A stretch of DNA of 7,092 nt from Bacillota bacterium (GCA_023421505.1 JAEZTJ010000035.1:1-7092); one strand, 5' to 3'; shown: positions 1 through 6,640, counted from the stretch's first letter. A program made the numbers and translations. Notes: generated by a model not told the origin, from the letters alone.

Positions 1-560
1 AAAGAATAGTCATAACTTAACTCGCTGTAGCACGTAAACCAAATAAGCAAAAGCTCCCTGATAAATTCTTCCGAGTCTTTTGCTACAATATAATTAGGTG
101 GGGTTTGCCCAATCATAACCCAAATTAGATATTGAATTTTTTTATCATCATAATTCTTTAATATAGCTTCATGCGTATCAATGACTAATGACTCAGAATA
201 TTTTGTTTGACTCTCGTTAATACTAGGACGTTTAAACTTGGTTAATAACACATCAATATTAGCTACACAAAATGCCACGGACTGGATAGGTATTAATAGC
301 GAATGTGTCCATACACAGCCAGGTCTGGACATTTCAGGTGCATACCATGTTTTTGATAGTACTACCCGTTCTTCGTTTTCAAGAAAGTATCCAGAATAGT
401 AAAAATCAAATCCATCTGTAACATCGGTTCCCGAAAGATCGCTCAAAATATCCATTTTTCTTCTTGAATCATCCGATAATAAAATAGATGCTTCCAATAA
501 ATGATGACCATTAGAGTAGCCATGTAATGTTTGATGAACAATTATTCTGTTTTCGTTCAT
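1..560 (-). CDS. GTPase-associated protein 1, N-terminal (GAP1-N1) domain protein, 3' end outside window
   Basis: Translating the minus strand from the ATG at 560-558 gives 186 codons without a stop, so the C-terminus lies beyond the left edge. Residues 9-44 contain the block HQTLHGYSNGHHLL (9-22) followed by ILSDLSG (38-44). Residues 71-90 hold TWYAPEMSRPGCVWTHSLLI. Both blocks recall the GAP1-N1 domain, known only from GTPase-associated conflict systems, where a middle and a C-terminal domain usually follow; none of that can be seen here. No biochemical activity is known to me. The start overlaps the stop of the upstream GTPase gene (ATGA, 557-560). Only a weak GGGTG lies 7 nt ahead, so translational coupling is likely. 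It is the last visible gene of the operon. The family call is from motif memory and was not searched. Confidence 0.85.
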   Translation of the reverse strand, partial: MNENRIIVHQTLHGYSNGHHLLEASILLSDDSRRKMDILSDLSGTDVTDGFDFYYSGYFLENEERVVLSKTWYAPEMSRPGCVWTHSLLIPIQSVAFCVANIDVLLTKFKRPSINESQTKYSESLVIDTHEAILKNYDDKKIQYLIWVMIGQTPPNYIVAKDSEEFIRELLLIWFTCYSELSYDYS

Positions 561-1393
561 TCCATATCACCCATTAATAGATATAAAGGAAGTGTTAAAT
601 CACAGCCTTTATAGCCATCATTCCCTTCAACAATAATCCTTTCGTAAGGATATTCCTTATCTAACAGTAAATCTTTCTCCTTAAAACTGCCTCCTTGGGC
701 ACTAATTCCCCAAGTTTGATATTTAATAATATCATCATTTGATTGGCAAAATTGCCACAGCATATTCATTTGTTTCTCAAGAAATTGCTCCGGCTTAATA
801 TCATTTAAATTAGATTTTATTAAATCCCATGCAGAAAACATGAATCCTATATTTAGCGTCTTGTTTTTTCGTATGAATAAAATAAACTGTAGTAATTCAA
901 TCACCTGTATTTGAATAGGGTCATCTTCTTTAGGATTACGATTTACAATATCATTATTAGTTGTTGGAGTACTTGAGCGAATAAAAGTTTGCTCTGAAAT
1001 CAATCCCAAAAGTTTAATACTATTCACATTTATGAAGAAAAGTACTGCGTCCGCATCTTCAATATATTTCATTACTTCTTCCGAAATTTCACGCATTTCA
1101 TATTGGCTTTGAAATGTTTCTCCAGATAAATCTGGAAGTTGTAAATCAAAAGTAGCCTTATTAGGCAGTTCTAATTTAATGCTTATATTTGCTTGCTCTC
1201 CAGATGGTACTGTCCTTTCCAAAGGCTCCATATTAGCCCATTTATTGCTAAGACTCGCAAGATATTGTCCATTTTCAATTTTGTTCAACTTTAATTTGGC
1301 ATTAGGGTCATAATTTATTAGATTCCATAAAGCTGTTAGAAAAGTAGTTTTACCCGCACTGGGTAAACCTGCTATAAAACATTTTCTATACAT
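557..1393 (-). CDS. TRAFAC-like GTPase of a double-GTPase conflict system (second of the pair)
   Basis: A 278-aa predicted cytosolic P-loop GTPase with no signal peptide or membrane segment. The phosphate-binding loop GLPSAGKTT is at residues 9-17, right at the N-terminus. A G3-like DLSGE is at 88-92. A G4-like SAWD (187-190) replaces the usual NKxD, and a G5-like SAQ is at 231-233. This order and the atypical G4 fit the small GTPases that occur in pairs with GASH and GAP1 genes. In such systems one GTPase is thought to act as a switch with its partner; the guanine preference is inferred from the fold class, since SAWD is not a canonical guanine-specificity motif. The ATG is fixed by GGGAGGG at 1401-1407, 7 nt upstream, which overlaps the stop of the preceding GTPase gene (13-nt gap). 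The 3' end overlaps the GAP1 gene by 4 nt. Confidence 0.87.
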   Translation of the reverse strand: MYRKCFIAGLPSAGKTTFLTALWNLINYDPNAKLKLNKIENGQYLASLSNKWANMEPLERTVPSGEQANISIKLELPNKATFDLQLPDLSGETFQSQYEMREISEEVMKYIEDADAVLFFINVNSIKLLGLISEQTFIRSSTPTTNNDIVNRNPKEDDPIQIQVIELLQFILFIRKNKTLNIGFMFSAWDLIKSNLNDIKPEQFLEKQMNMLWQFCQSNDDIIKYQTWGISAQGGSFKEKDLLLDKEYPYERIIVEGNDGYKGCDLTLPLYLLMGDME

Positions 1394-1406
1394 GGCTTCA
1401 CCCTCC

Positions 1407-2393
1407 CTACATTTTATAAATAAGCTTATTAAACTGTGAATTTAATTTACAGTCAATCATATACGATTCAACAACTTGATTACCTGTGTGTGGTTTATTC
1501 CATGTGCTAAGCAGTTCCTCAAGGCCATAACCAACTTCAAAATCACCTAGTTCTGGCATAGCAGCTACTTTATGAATGGTTACTTCACTCACATATTTCT
1601 TTAGCAAATCAACAATACATTGAATTCGTTTATCAATCGTGGCTTCTAGATTAGCATCATCATTCTTTTTTAGAATATCATATTTGCTAATCAGAACTTG
1701 CACCTTTGTAGATGACGAATATAGCTTGGCATCAAATATCGTCCGTGCCATATTATAGGCTTGATCTATTGCACCATTTCTTTTATTTATGTCAGCGAGT
1801 TGTTTCCCGTCAAGGATAAAAACATAACTACCAACCGACTTTAAATAGGGCATTTTTTCAGAAATTGTCTCTACATTACCTAAATGCGAATAAATTTCCT
1901 CACCCGATATGTCTCCAAATAAATAATTGGTTTTTGTTTTTGTTGTACTATCATACAACTTGAGATGCAGAAATATTTCGGTAGCAAATCTACTTGTTCG
2001 TGGTGTTGTTGCTGTTTCTTTTTTAGACTCTAACCGAGTGTAAAATGATCTTTCTTCATAGCCGAATAAACTTTGAGAACCTGCAAAATATAACCCTGCA
2101 ACGGGCTTCCGCTGAAACAATTGATATATAGTTGTCTCAATTGTGGTTTTACCACTGTCGAAGGGACCTATAAGAATAATTGTCTTGCTAATTTCCGAAG
2201 CAGTAATGGGGTATGTTTCTGCAACAGTTAATGCAAGTCCATGGGGTAGCTTTATAAATCCGCTTCTCCCATCTTCTTCAACAATTCCATCTGAATCCAA
2301 TGTTTCAATATCGTCATTTATAAGTTTATCAATATCCGATGATTGCTCAACTTCTAACGTTGGCATTTTATTTTCAGCATTGTTATTTTCCAT
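1407..2393 (-). CDS. TRAFAC-like GTPase of a double-GTPase conflict system (first of the pair)
   Basis: A 328-aa predicted GTPase. Residues 1-45 are acidic and low in hydrophobic residues, probably a flexible tail. The P-loop GPFDSGKTT is at 76-84, after a hydrophobic strand (TIILI, 71-75). A segment rich in aromatic and charged residues, FAGSQSLFGYEERSFYTR, follows at 103-120. The G3-like DISGEE is at 161-166, and the G4-like SKYD at 236-239 is close to NKxD. Spacing and flanks differ from the neighbouring GTPase, so the two are distinct paralogues and not a recent duplication. The ATG lies 3 nt after the GASH stop, and no Shine-Dalgarno sequence precedes it, which points to re-initiation by ribosomes finishing GASH. 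The later ATG at residue 10 has no ribosome binding site either, so the first ATG was kept. Function in the conflict system is inferred from family and context. Confidence 0.86.
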   Translation of the reverse strand: MENNNAENKMPTLEVEQSSDIDKLINDDIETLDSDGIVEEDGRSGFIKLPHGLALTVAETYPITASEISKTIILIGPFDSGKTTIETTIYQLFQRKPVAGLYFAGSQSLFGYEERSFYTRLESKKETATTPRTSRFATEIFLHLKLYDSTTKTKTNYLFGDISGEEIYSHLGNVETISEKMPYLKSVGSYVFILDGKQLADINKRNGAIDQAYNMARTIFDAKLYSSSTKVQVLISKYDILKKNDDANLEATIDKRIQCIVDLLKKYVSEVTIHKVAAMPELGDFEVGYGLEELLSTWNKPHTGNQVVESYMIDCKLNSQFNKLIYKM

Positions 2394-2396
2394 AAG

Positions 2397-3464
2397 TTAT
2401 TCACAACTTTCTGTTTTAACAAGTATGCACTCAAAATATAGTAATTTCGCCCATTCTAATGCTTCATGCTCTGTTGCTTCAACACTAATAGAAAGCTTAT
2501 TACTAGCCATACTTTTCCATACATCCGGTTGCTTAGCATCTAATGCACATTTTATCGAAAATAGTATCGGAGTATTTTCTTGCTTAACACCATCCATTTG
2601 ATAACGAGAAAGAATCGATAATTTATGTACATCGTCAATTGAATCCACCATCGTAACAAGCGAATATTCTTTTGTTTCTTTCTTGCAGTTATCCAACATT
2701 TTTTTTAGAAATGCTTCGAATGCATAAGGGCCTGGAATAACTTGCACAAAATCAGCTAACTCTTTTGCTAGAAGCAAAGCAACATCTTTCTGTAAAGTTC
2801 CCTTTGTAATTGGTTTCTCTAATTCGTTGCTCCGACTTCCTGTTATCCAAGATAGAATATCCGAATCCTCCTGTAAAATGTTGATACTATAAAGAGTTTG
2901 ATCTTGATTTTGGGCGATAATATTTATATTTTTAACAATTTCCGTTAAGGCATTTGAAAGTCCGGTTATATGAGTCTGCTCTAACGCAGTTAATTCTTTT
3001 AGTGAGTCAATGAGTTTGTTTAAATTTACAGTGGAACATTTTTTGTACTTTATTGAATTCTCTCTGATTTCAGCAGATGATTTACCAAAAACCTTATAGG
3101 CTGCTACTCCTAATTCAGGAACTAAAATTTCAACATTATACCTAGATACACATATTACCGCAAGTGCAATATGCAAACTTAGCTCTGTGTCCTCCATAAG
3201 CTTCATTAAACAAATAGATGCTAGAAGTTCCTGTTCTTTTATAAAGCTAACCTGAAATGATATATCAATATTTTGAAATATTGTAGTAAACTCATTTTTA
3301 AATTCATCAGCAGGACTTAATGAATATGCCATTTTTACAAGATTATAGATGTCGATTTCTTCTTGATTGCAATATTCCTCTATTCCCTGCCATCTTTTTT
3401 CTAATTGCTCTGGTTTTGGTTCCGCACATACTCTCAAATATAATTCAGCAAATTGCTTTCTCAT
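2397..3464 (-). CDS. GTPase-associated system all-helical protein (GASH-like)
   Basis: A 355-aa protein with no catalytic motif that I recognise. The sequence reads as almost entirely helical, with few glycines and prolines and many leucine, isoleucine, lysine and glutamate residues. Two blocks recall the GASH (GTPase-associated system helical) family: EDSDILSWITGSRS at 199-212, and a segment around 228-250 (VALLLAKELADFV, then PGPYAFE). The N-terminal 20 residues start with short hydrophobic and charged helices and are not a signal peptide. GASH proteins are encoded beside double GTPases and are presumed to be scaffold or adaptor subunits; that role is a family prediction. The ATG overlaps the phosphoesterase stop by 4 nt (ATGA, 3461-3464), with GGAGG at 3472-3476, 7 nt upstream, so the start is well supported. 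Confidence is high for the gene and moderate for the family name. Confidence 0.78.
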   Translation of the reverse strand: MRKQFAELYLRVCAEPKPEQLEKRWQGIEEYCNQEEIDIYNLVKMAYSLSPADEFKNEFTTIFQNIDISFQVSFIKEQELLASICLMKLMEDTELSLHIALAVICVSRYNVEILVPELGVAAYKVFGKSSAEIRENSIKYKKCSTVNLNKLIDSLKELTALEQTHITGLSNALTEIVKNINIIAQNQDQTLYSINILQEDSDILSWITGSRSNELEKPITKGTLQKDVALLLAKELADFVQVIPGPYAFEAFLKKMLDNCKKETKEYSLVTMVDSIDDVHKLSILSRYQMDGVKQENTPILFSIKCALDAKQPDVWKSMASNKLSISVEATEHEALEWAKLLYFECILVKTESCE

Positions 3465-4771
3465 ACGTTTTCCTCCATTTTATTTAATGTTTTTTTGTGT
3501 AGCTCAAGTAGCTTGTCTTGTTCTCTTGCACGATTTATTGCTTCACCTATCATTTTCGGGTCCAATGTGGTCGAAGTTTCCTTTGTAATTAACGATAGCT
3601 GTGTAAGAATATCTATTTGGTCAATCCAAGATATCTCATAAAAATCGTAAATAATTTTACGTTCATCTATTGGCTCAGAAGTCTGGGCCACTAACGTGCT
3701 CTGTGTGCATAATTCAGTCTCATCTTTAACGAATGTTTCTTTTTTACGATCCTGCAATGCAGCTTTACGTTTGCGGTCTAAATTTATTTCATGGGATATA
3801 TGATTTTCACCCAAAGGACAAGTACTATCTATGGTAAATGAATCCCTGTCATCAGTTAAACACCTAGGGTAAATTTCAACTTTCAATATTCGTTCCTCAT
3901 TTTCAGTTTTGCTACTTATAGTAATCCAGTTGTACCGAGGTAACCAGTCAACAGTTCTAGTGGGATGTACAGCACCAGAATATAGTATTGCATTTTCATC
4001 CATAATCTCTACAGATTGTGAATGCATATGCCCATACAACTGTATGTCAGCTCTTTTATTTATGCGTGGCAATATATCATCCTTGAAATTCCAACATTGG
4101 GGTGGATGATGACACATCAATAATGTAGCTACGTCTGTTTCATAGCAAGGAATTTGAGCTTGTCCAATATACATCAGACGATCCGGCTTGCCTTTTTGAT
4201 GATCCGTTTTGTTAGATAAAAAAGAGGAGTTTATCCCAACAATTCTAAGCTTTAGATTCTCTTCAAGTACAAAATCCTTTTGCCAAAATATATTATCTGA
4301 GGAAATATCGCATTCAAATCTTTTAGCAAACTCATTGTAATCATCTATAGGTTTAAATAGCGCATTAAAATTATTGTCACTAATATATTTACTAAAGGTT
4401 TTATCAGCGTCATCAATAGTCTTTTTTTCATCAACTGCATTCTGTGCTGCAAAAATCAAATCTGAATCATTTACTACTCTCTGGTTAACATCGTGGTTAC
4501 CTGGGACACAATATACATCACTTGGATTAATATGAAAAACATTACAAACTTTGTTAAGGTATTCTTTTGCAATTTCATATTCTTTCCTATTACCTGAGAA
4601 AGCAATATCTCCAGTAACCAAAATACCTGCTACATTTTCCAAGTTTTCTCTTGCATTTATTTCTAAATCGGTTATTATTGCATCACGCAAGTCTTTATCT
4701 ATATCTGATGGATCATTGCTTGATTTCACAAAATGAATATCCGAAAGATGGATAAAAGATAATTTATTCAA
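3461..4771 (-). CDS. Calcineurin-like metallophosphoesterase with C-terminal helical tail
   Basis: A 436-aa protein from the TTG at 4771-4769. The core (about residues 1-300) carries the full set of dimetal phosphoesterase motifs: DIH at 11-13, GD at 54-55, GNHD at 91-94, HH at 221-222 and GHMH at 247-250, so an active Mn/Fe-type site is expected. Candidate substrates for this superfamily include cyclic nucleotides, nucleic acids and phosphoproteins; the sequence does not decide. A hydrophilic linker (about 315-370) leads to a helical segment at about 373-428 (YDFYEISWIDQIDILTQL and following) that could be a small adaptor domain of the kind that tethers effectors in NTP-dependent conflict systems. 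No signal peptide is seen. It is first in the operon and overlaps GASH by 4 nt, which suggests an effector or signal-modulating role. An upstream GTG at 4780 is possible but sits inside the Shine-Dalgarno sequence. Confidence 0.9.
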   Translation of the reverse strand: MNKLSFIHLSDIHFVKSSNDPSDIDKDLRDAIITDLEINARENLENVAGILVTGDIAFSGNRKEYEIAKEYLNKVCNVFHINPSDVYCVPGNHDVNQRVVNDSDLIFAAQNAVDEKKTIDDADKTFSKYISDNNFNALFKPIDDYNEFAKRFECDISSDNIFWQKDFVLEENLKLRIVGINSSFLSNKTDHQKGKPDRLMYIGQAQIPCYETDVATLLMCHHPPQCWNFKDDILPRINKRADIQLYGHMHSQSVEIMDENAILYSGAVHPTRTVDWLPRYNWITISSKTENEERILKVEIYPRCLTDDRDSFTIDSTCPLGENHISHEINLDRKRKAALQDRKKETFVKDETELCTQSTLVAQTSEPIDERKIIYDFYEISWIDQIDILTQLSLITKETSTTLDPKMIGEAINRAREQDKLLELHKKTLNKMEENV

Positions 4772-4776
4772 TTTTT

Positions 4777-4784
4777 TCACCTCT
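4777..4784 (-). promoter_or_regulatory. Ribosome binding site that fixes a TTG start for the phosphoesterase
   Basis: On the minus strand AGAGGTGA, nearly the full anti-16S complement, is followed by five A residues and then TTG (4771-4769). The in-frame GTG at 4780-4778 overlaps this element and has no other ribosome binding site ahead of it. Starting at TTG shortens the protein by three residues to MNKLSFIHLSDIHF, so the first strand of the phosphoesterase fold starts almost at once, as is usual in this superfamily. Confidence 0.7.
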
Positions 4785-4956
4785 TTTATTATTTATTCAA
4801 CTACCCATGTTATTGCTATACTCTGTAATTCTTTAATATACTTCTATATACTTCAAAATTATATAATTTACATTATAATACTAATAATACAATAATACCA
4901 TATTATTCCTTATAAAATCGACAAACATTATTTTACATATGGTTTACACTAAATAA

Positions 4957-5006
4957 AATAGGGTTAAGAGTATGTATATCTTACCCTTTAGCCCTATTAG
5001 TTTTTT
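4957..5006. terminator. Terminator-like hairpin: terminator of the ART unit or leader attenuator
   Basis: The left arm AATAGGGTTAAG (4957-4968) pairs with TTTAGCCCTATT (4987-4998) over 12 positions, two of them G-T pairs, around an 18-nt loop. TTTTTT follows at 5001-5006 on the plus strand; on the minus strand the tract after the stem is TTTTATTT. An alternative pairing GGGTTAAGA with TCTTACCC (4961-4969 with 4979-4986) competes for the same left arm. Read in the minus direction it lies about 290 nt after the ART stop and about 190 nt before the phosphoesterase start, so it could end the first transcript or attenuate the second. Confidence 0.45.
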
Positions 5007-5221
5007 GCAAACTTTAACTAACGTAAATTTGCCTATTTTATAAACCTTCATAGATTTTTGCAAACTTTAACTGCATTTTTACAAATTCTGTACCCACTAA
5101 AATGTCCAAATTACGTATATGAATTTGCAAACCTTAACTGCTCTGGTCAATTTTTTTGTTCAGTTACAATAAAGTTTGAAAAAAGTACAATAAAGTTTGA
5201 AAACATATGTAAAAGTTTGCG
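5002..5221. repeat. Six copies of an AAAGTTTG-type motif, three minus-oriented then three plus-oriented
   Basis: On the minus strand the 18-mer AGTTAAAGTTTGCAAAAA occurs identically at 5002-5019 and 5055-5072, and AGTTAAGGTTTGCAAA (one change) at 5124-5139. On the plus strand ACAATAAAGTTTGAAAA occurs identically at 5166-5182 and 5187-5203, and a weaker AAAGTTTGCG is at 5212-5221. The AAAGTTTG cores of the plus copies start at 5171, 5192 and 5212, spaced 21 and 20 bp, about two helical turns, so they would lie on one face of DNA. The minus copies are spaced 53 and 67 bp. The innermost pair forms an interrupted inverted repeat (AACTG 5136-5140 with CAGTT 5161-5165, and CAAACCTT 5128-5135 with AAAGTTTG 5171-5178). 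A binding array for a regulator is the simplest reading; an iteron-like role is possible but no replication gene is present. Confidence 0.75.
5035..5063 (-). promoter_or_regulatory. Candidate sigma-A-type promoter for the five-gene operon
   Basis: On the minus strand TTGCAA (5063-5058) and TAAAAT (5040-5035) are separated by 17 bp, a good vegetative arrangement. The -35 hexamer lies inside the second minus-oriented repeat, so a protein bound there would interfere with or assist polymerase. The transcript would start near 5028, run past another repeat copy and the hairpin at 4957-5006, and reach the TTG start after a leader of about 250 nt. The AT-richness offers other -10-like hexamers (for example TATAAT near 4874-4879), so this choice is tentative. 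Confidence 0.35.
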
Positions 5222-5290
5222 ATTAACCCATCAACTATTCATAATATTCATAATAAAGATAAGTTGTGAATTGTAATTTGTAAGATTAAA

Positions 5291-5857
5291 TTAAATGGTG
5301 TAGTCCTTACAATTTATAACTAAACATAATACTAACATTCTTTTTTTCTGTTTTTTATATGCTATTCTTTTTAGTGTTATATTTCGATTAAGGAGCATTT
5401 CGTATTCTCCATTTCGACAACTAATATAATCAACATAAAACCCCTTACAATTGGCTGGTACTAGAATTTTTAGCATAAATTCACCTTGATGAATTTGATT
5501 AATATCTCCATCGATCAATGAAGTACTCATATAGCCTTTTTCGGTGAAAAAAACACCTTTAAATGGATCTCCTATCATCTTTCGATATACCACAATATTT
5601 TCACCTATCTCATTTGATAATACATTATCTAAGATATCTCTACATTCTTTTTCTTCCTCATTTAAGATTTTATTTTCTCGTAAGTATTTATTAATAGAAG
5701 GATGATTTTCTTTGCAATAACGGCTGATGGCTGCTTTGGTGTAATTGTCCAAATTGGATGATGGTATTTTATACTTCTCAATAAATTTATTTACATTTAT
5801 TTTTTTGAATTTTCTATATTTTGAACCATAAAAGTATTCAGCTATTTCAAACCACAT
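5291..5857 (-). CDS. Intracellular-type ADP-ribosyltransferase, R-S-E (ExE) class
   Basis: A 188-aa protein whose C-terminal two thirds match bacterial ADP-ribosyltransferase exoenzyme domains. The catalytic arginine is in VYRKM (R92), the STS motif is at 111-113 in GYMSTSL, and the catalytic ExE is EYE at 151-153 in NGEYEMLL. The N-terminal half of the domain has the typical YTKAAISRYC (39-48) and INKYLREN (55-62) helices. All key residues are present, so transfer of ADP-ribose from NAD+ is expected. The ExE form usually modifies arginine; the target is unknown. There is no signal peptide, repeat or translocation domain, so action inside the producing cell or delivery by another route must be assumed. 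The ATG is supported by GGAG at 5864-5867, 6 nt upstream. It lies 39 bp after the HEPN-like gene and is probably co-transcribed with it. A phage-derived origin is possible. Confidence 0.85.
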   Translation of the reverse strand: MWFEIAEYFYGSKYRKFKKINVNKFIEKYKIPSSNLDNYTKAAISRYCKENHPSINKYLRENKILNEEEKECRDILDNVLSNEIGENIVVYRKMIGDPFKGVFFTEKGYMSTSLIDGDINQIHQGEFMLKILVPANCKGFYVDYISCRNGEYEMLLNRNITLKRIAYKKQKKRMLVLCLVINCKDYTI

Positions 5858-5896
5858 ATTTTACTCCATTCTTTTGTTTAAATAATTTTTCTATTA

Positions 5897-6559
5897 CTAC
5901 CATGAAGTTGCTATAGGAACTGTAGGACACTTAAATTCATTAAGATCGGGCTTCTTTTCTAGCTGATTATATTCATTCATTATTATATCTTCTATTGCCT
6001 TTAACTGAAAATCAATATACCGTTGTACGATGCTTATCATTCGTTTTAGTAACACTTGATTCTGTTTATATAAATAACCTGTTCTAATAGTTAAACTCGT
6101 AATATCAATAGCGATTTCTTTATTTTTATCGACAACCAAACCAATCATATTTTCAGTATGATTTATTTGATCATGAGCTAATACCTGATTCCTGGCATCA
6201 TAAAATTGTTTGAATTGTTGTGTTAAATCTTCTTCATCAATTTCTTTCACGAATTTTTTAAATACCTTATTCACATCAAAACATTGACGACCTTTATTTT
6301 GTGGATTGGTAAAGCATCTTATAAGTAACTGAATAGCACTATTTATCAAAGCTCCATCGATGAGTGTAGTGTCTGTCCCAAAGAACATTTGATTTAAATA
6401 TGCTTCTGCATATTTCATATCATGCTTTTGAGCTAACAATGCTCTGTACCGTTCAGAAAATTGAGGAAAGTTTTCCTTAAGGTCATATATAACACATTGC
6501 AAATCACTATCCTGAATTAACATTTTACCATCTACTACTTGATATTGATAATTGCTCAT
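5897..6559 (-). CDS. HEPN-domain protein, possibly AbiU2-like RNase
   Basis: A 220-aa, mostly helical protein. The block FYDARNQVLAHDQ (119-131) contains R123-N124-x4-H129, the RNx4H signature of HEPN ribonucleases, followed by a conserved-looking acidic residue. The surrounding pattern (a long helical N-terminal half, then the motif, then a helix-rich C-terminus with KRMISIVQRYIDFQL at 172-186) recalls AbiU2-type HEPN proteins, which belong to abortive infection and toxin-type systems. The subfamily is uncertain, and non-catalytic HEPN proteins of similar shape exist. The ATG is well supported by AAGGAGG at 6568-6574 with an 8-nt spacer. It is the first gene of a two-gene unit with the ADP-ribosyltransferase 39 bp downstream. 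No signal peptide or membrane segment is present. No small antitoxin gene such as MNT is adjacent in the window. Confidence 0.65.
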   Translation of the reverse strand: MSNYQYQVVDGKMLIQDSDLQCVIYDLKENFPQFSERYRALLAQKHDMKYAEAYLNQMFFGTDTTLIDGALINSAIQLLIRCFTNPQNKGRQCFDVNKVFKKFVKEIDEEDLTQQFKQFYDARNQVLAHDQINHTENMIGLVVDKNKEIAIDITSLTIRTGYLYKQNQVLLKRMISIVQRYIDFQLKAIEDIIMNEYNQLEKKPDLNEFKCPTVPIATSW

Positions 6560-6610
6560 GTTTGTGTCCTCCTTATAAATTTACATATTATATTAATATT
6601 GAAATTATCG

Positions 6611-6640
6611 ATGATATCTCAACACAATAACAGTAGTCAA
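6611..6640 (-). promoter_or_regulatory. Candidate promoter of the HEPN-ART unit
   Basis: On the minus strand TTGACT (6640-6635) and TATCAT (6616-6611) are separated by 18 bp. The transcript would start near 6604, giving a leader of about 45 nt with the AAGGAGG ribosome binding site. An AT-rich stretch closer to the gene contains a TATAAT (on the minus strand, near 6590) but has no matching -35 element at the right distance. Confidence 0.4.

Larger units (their letters stand above)
4785..5290. other. Gene-free, repeat-rich control region between the two operons
   Basis: About 500 bp of very AT-rich DNA with no convincing reading frame in either direction. Going leftward (the direction of transcription) it holds three plus-oriented and three minus-oriented AAAGTTTG-type repeats (5002-5221), a candidate promoter (5035-5063), a terminator-like hairpin (4957-5006) and a short AT tract in which ATAATAC occurs three times (4875-4881, 4884-4890, 4892-4898). 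It presumably holds the 3' untranslated region of the ADP-ribosyltransferase gene and the leader of the five-gene operon. Confidence 0.6.

Noticed and set aside
2143..2601. Plus-strand frame of 152 codons.
   Set aside because: It is antisense to the GTPase and GASH genes; its serine- and isoleucine-rich product is typical of a shadow frame.
4875..4898. Three ATAATAC copies as a regulatory direct repeat.
   Set aside because: Spacing of 9 and 8 bp in an almost pure AT tract is readily explained by low complexity.
5002..5221. CRISPR array or plasmid iteron origin.
   Set aside because: Repeats are too short and irregularly spaced for CRISPR and occur in both orientations. For an origin there is no replication initiator gene or DnaA-box cluster in the window.
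5058..5276. Plus-strand frame of 72 codons across the repeat array.
   Set aside because: It is built from the repeats themselves, has no ribosome binding site, and its composition is unlike a protein.
5291..5857. Secreted ADP-ribosylating toxin.
   Set aside because: The start MWFEIAEYFYGSKYRKF lacks a signal-peptide hydrophobic core and there is no binding or translocation domain, so an intracellular role was preferred.
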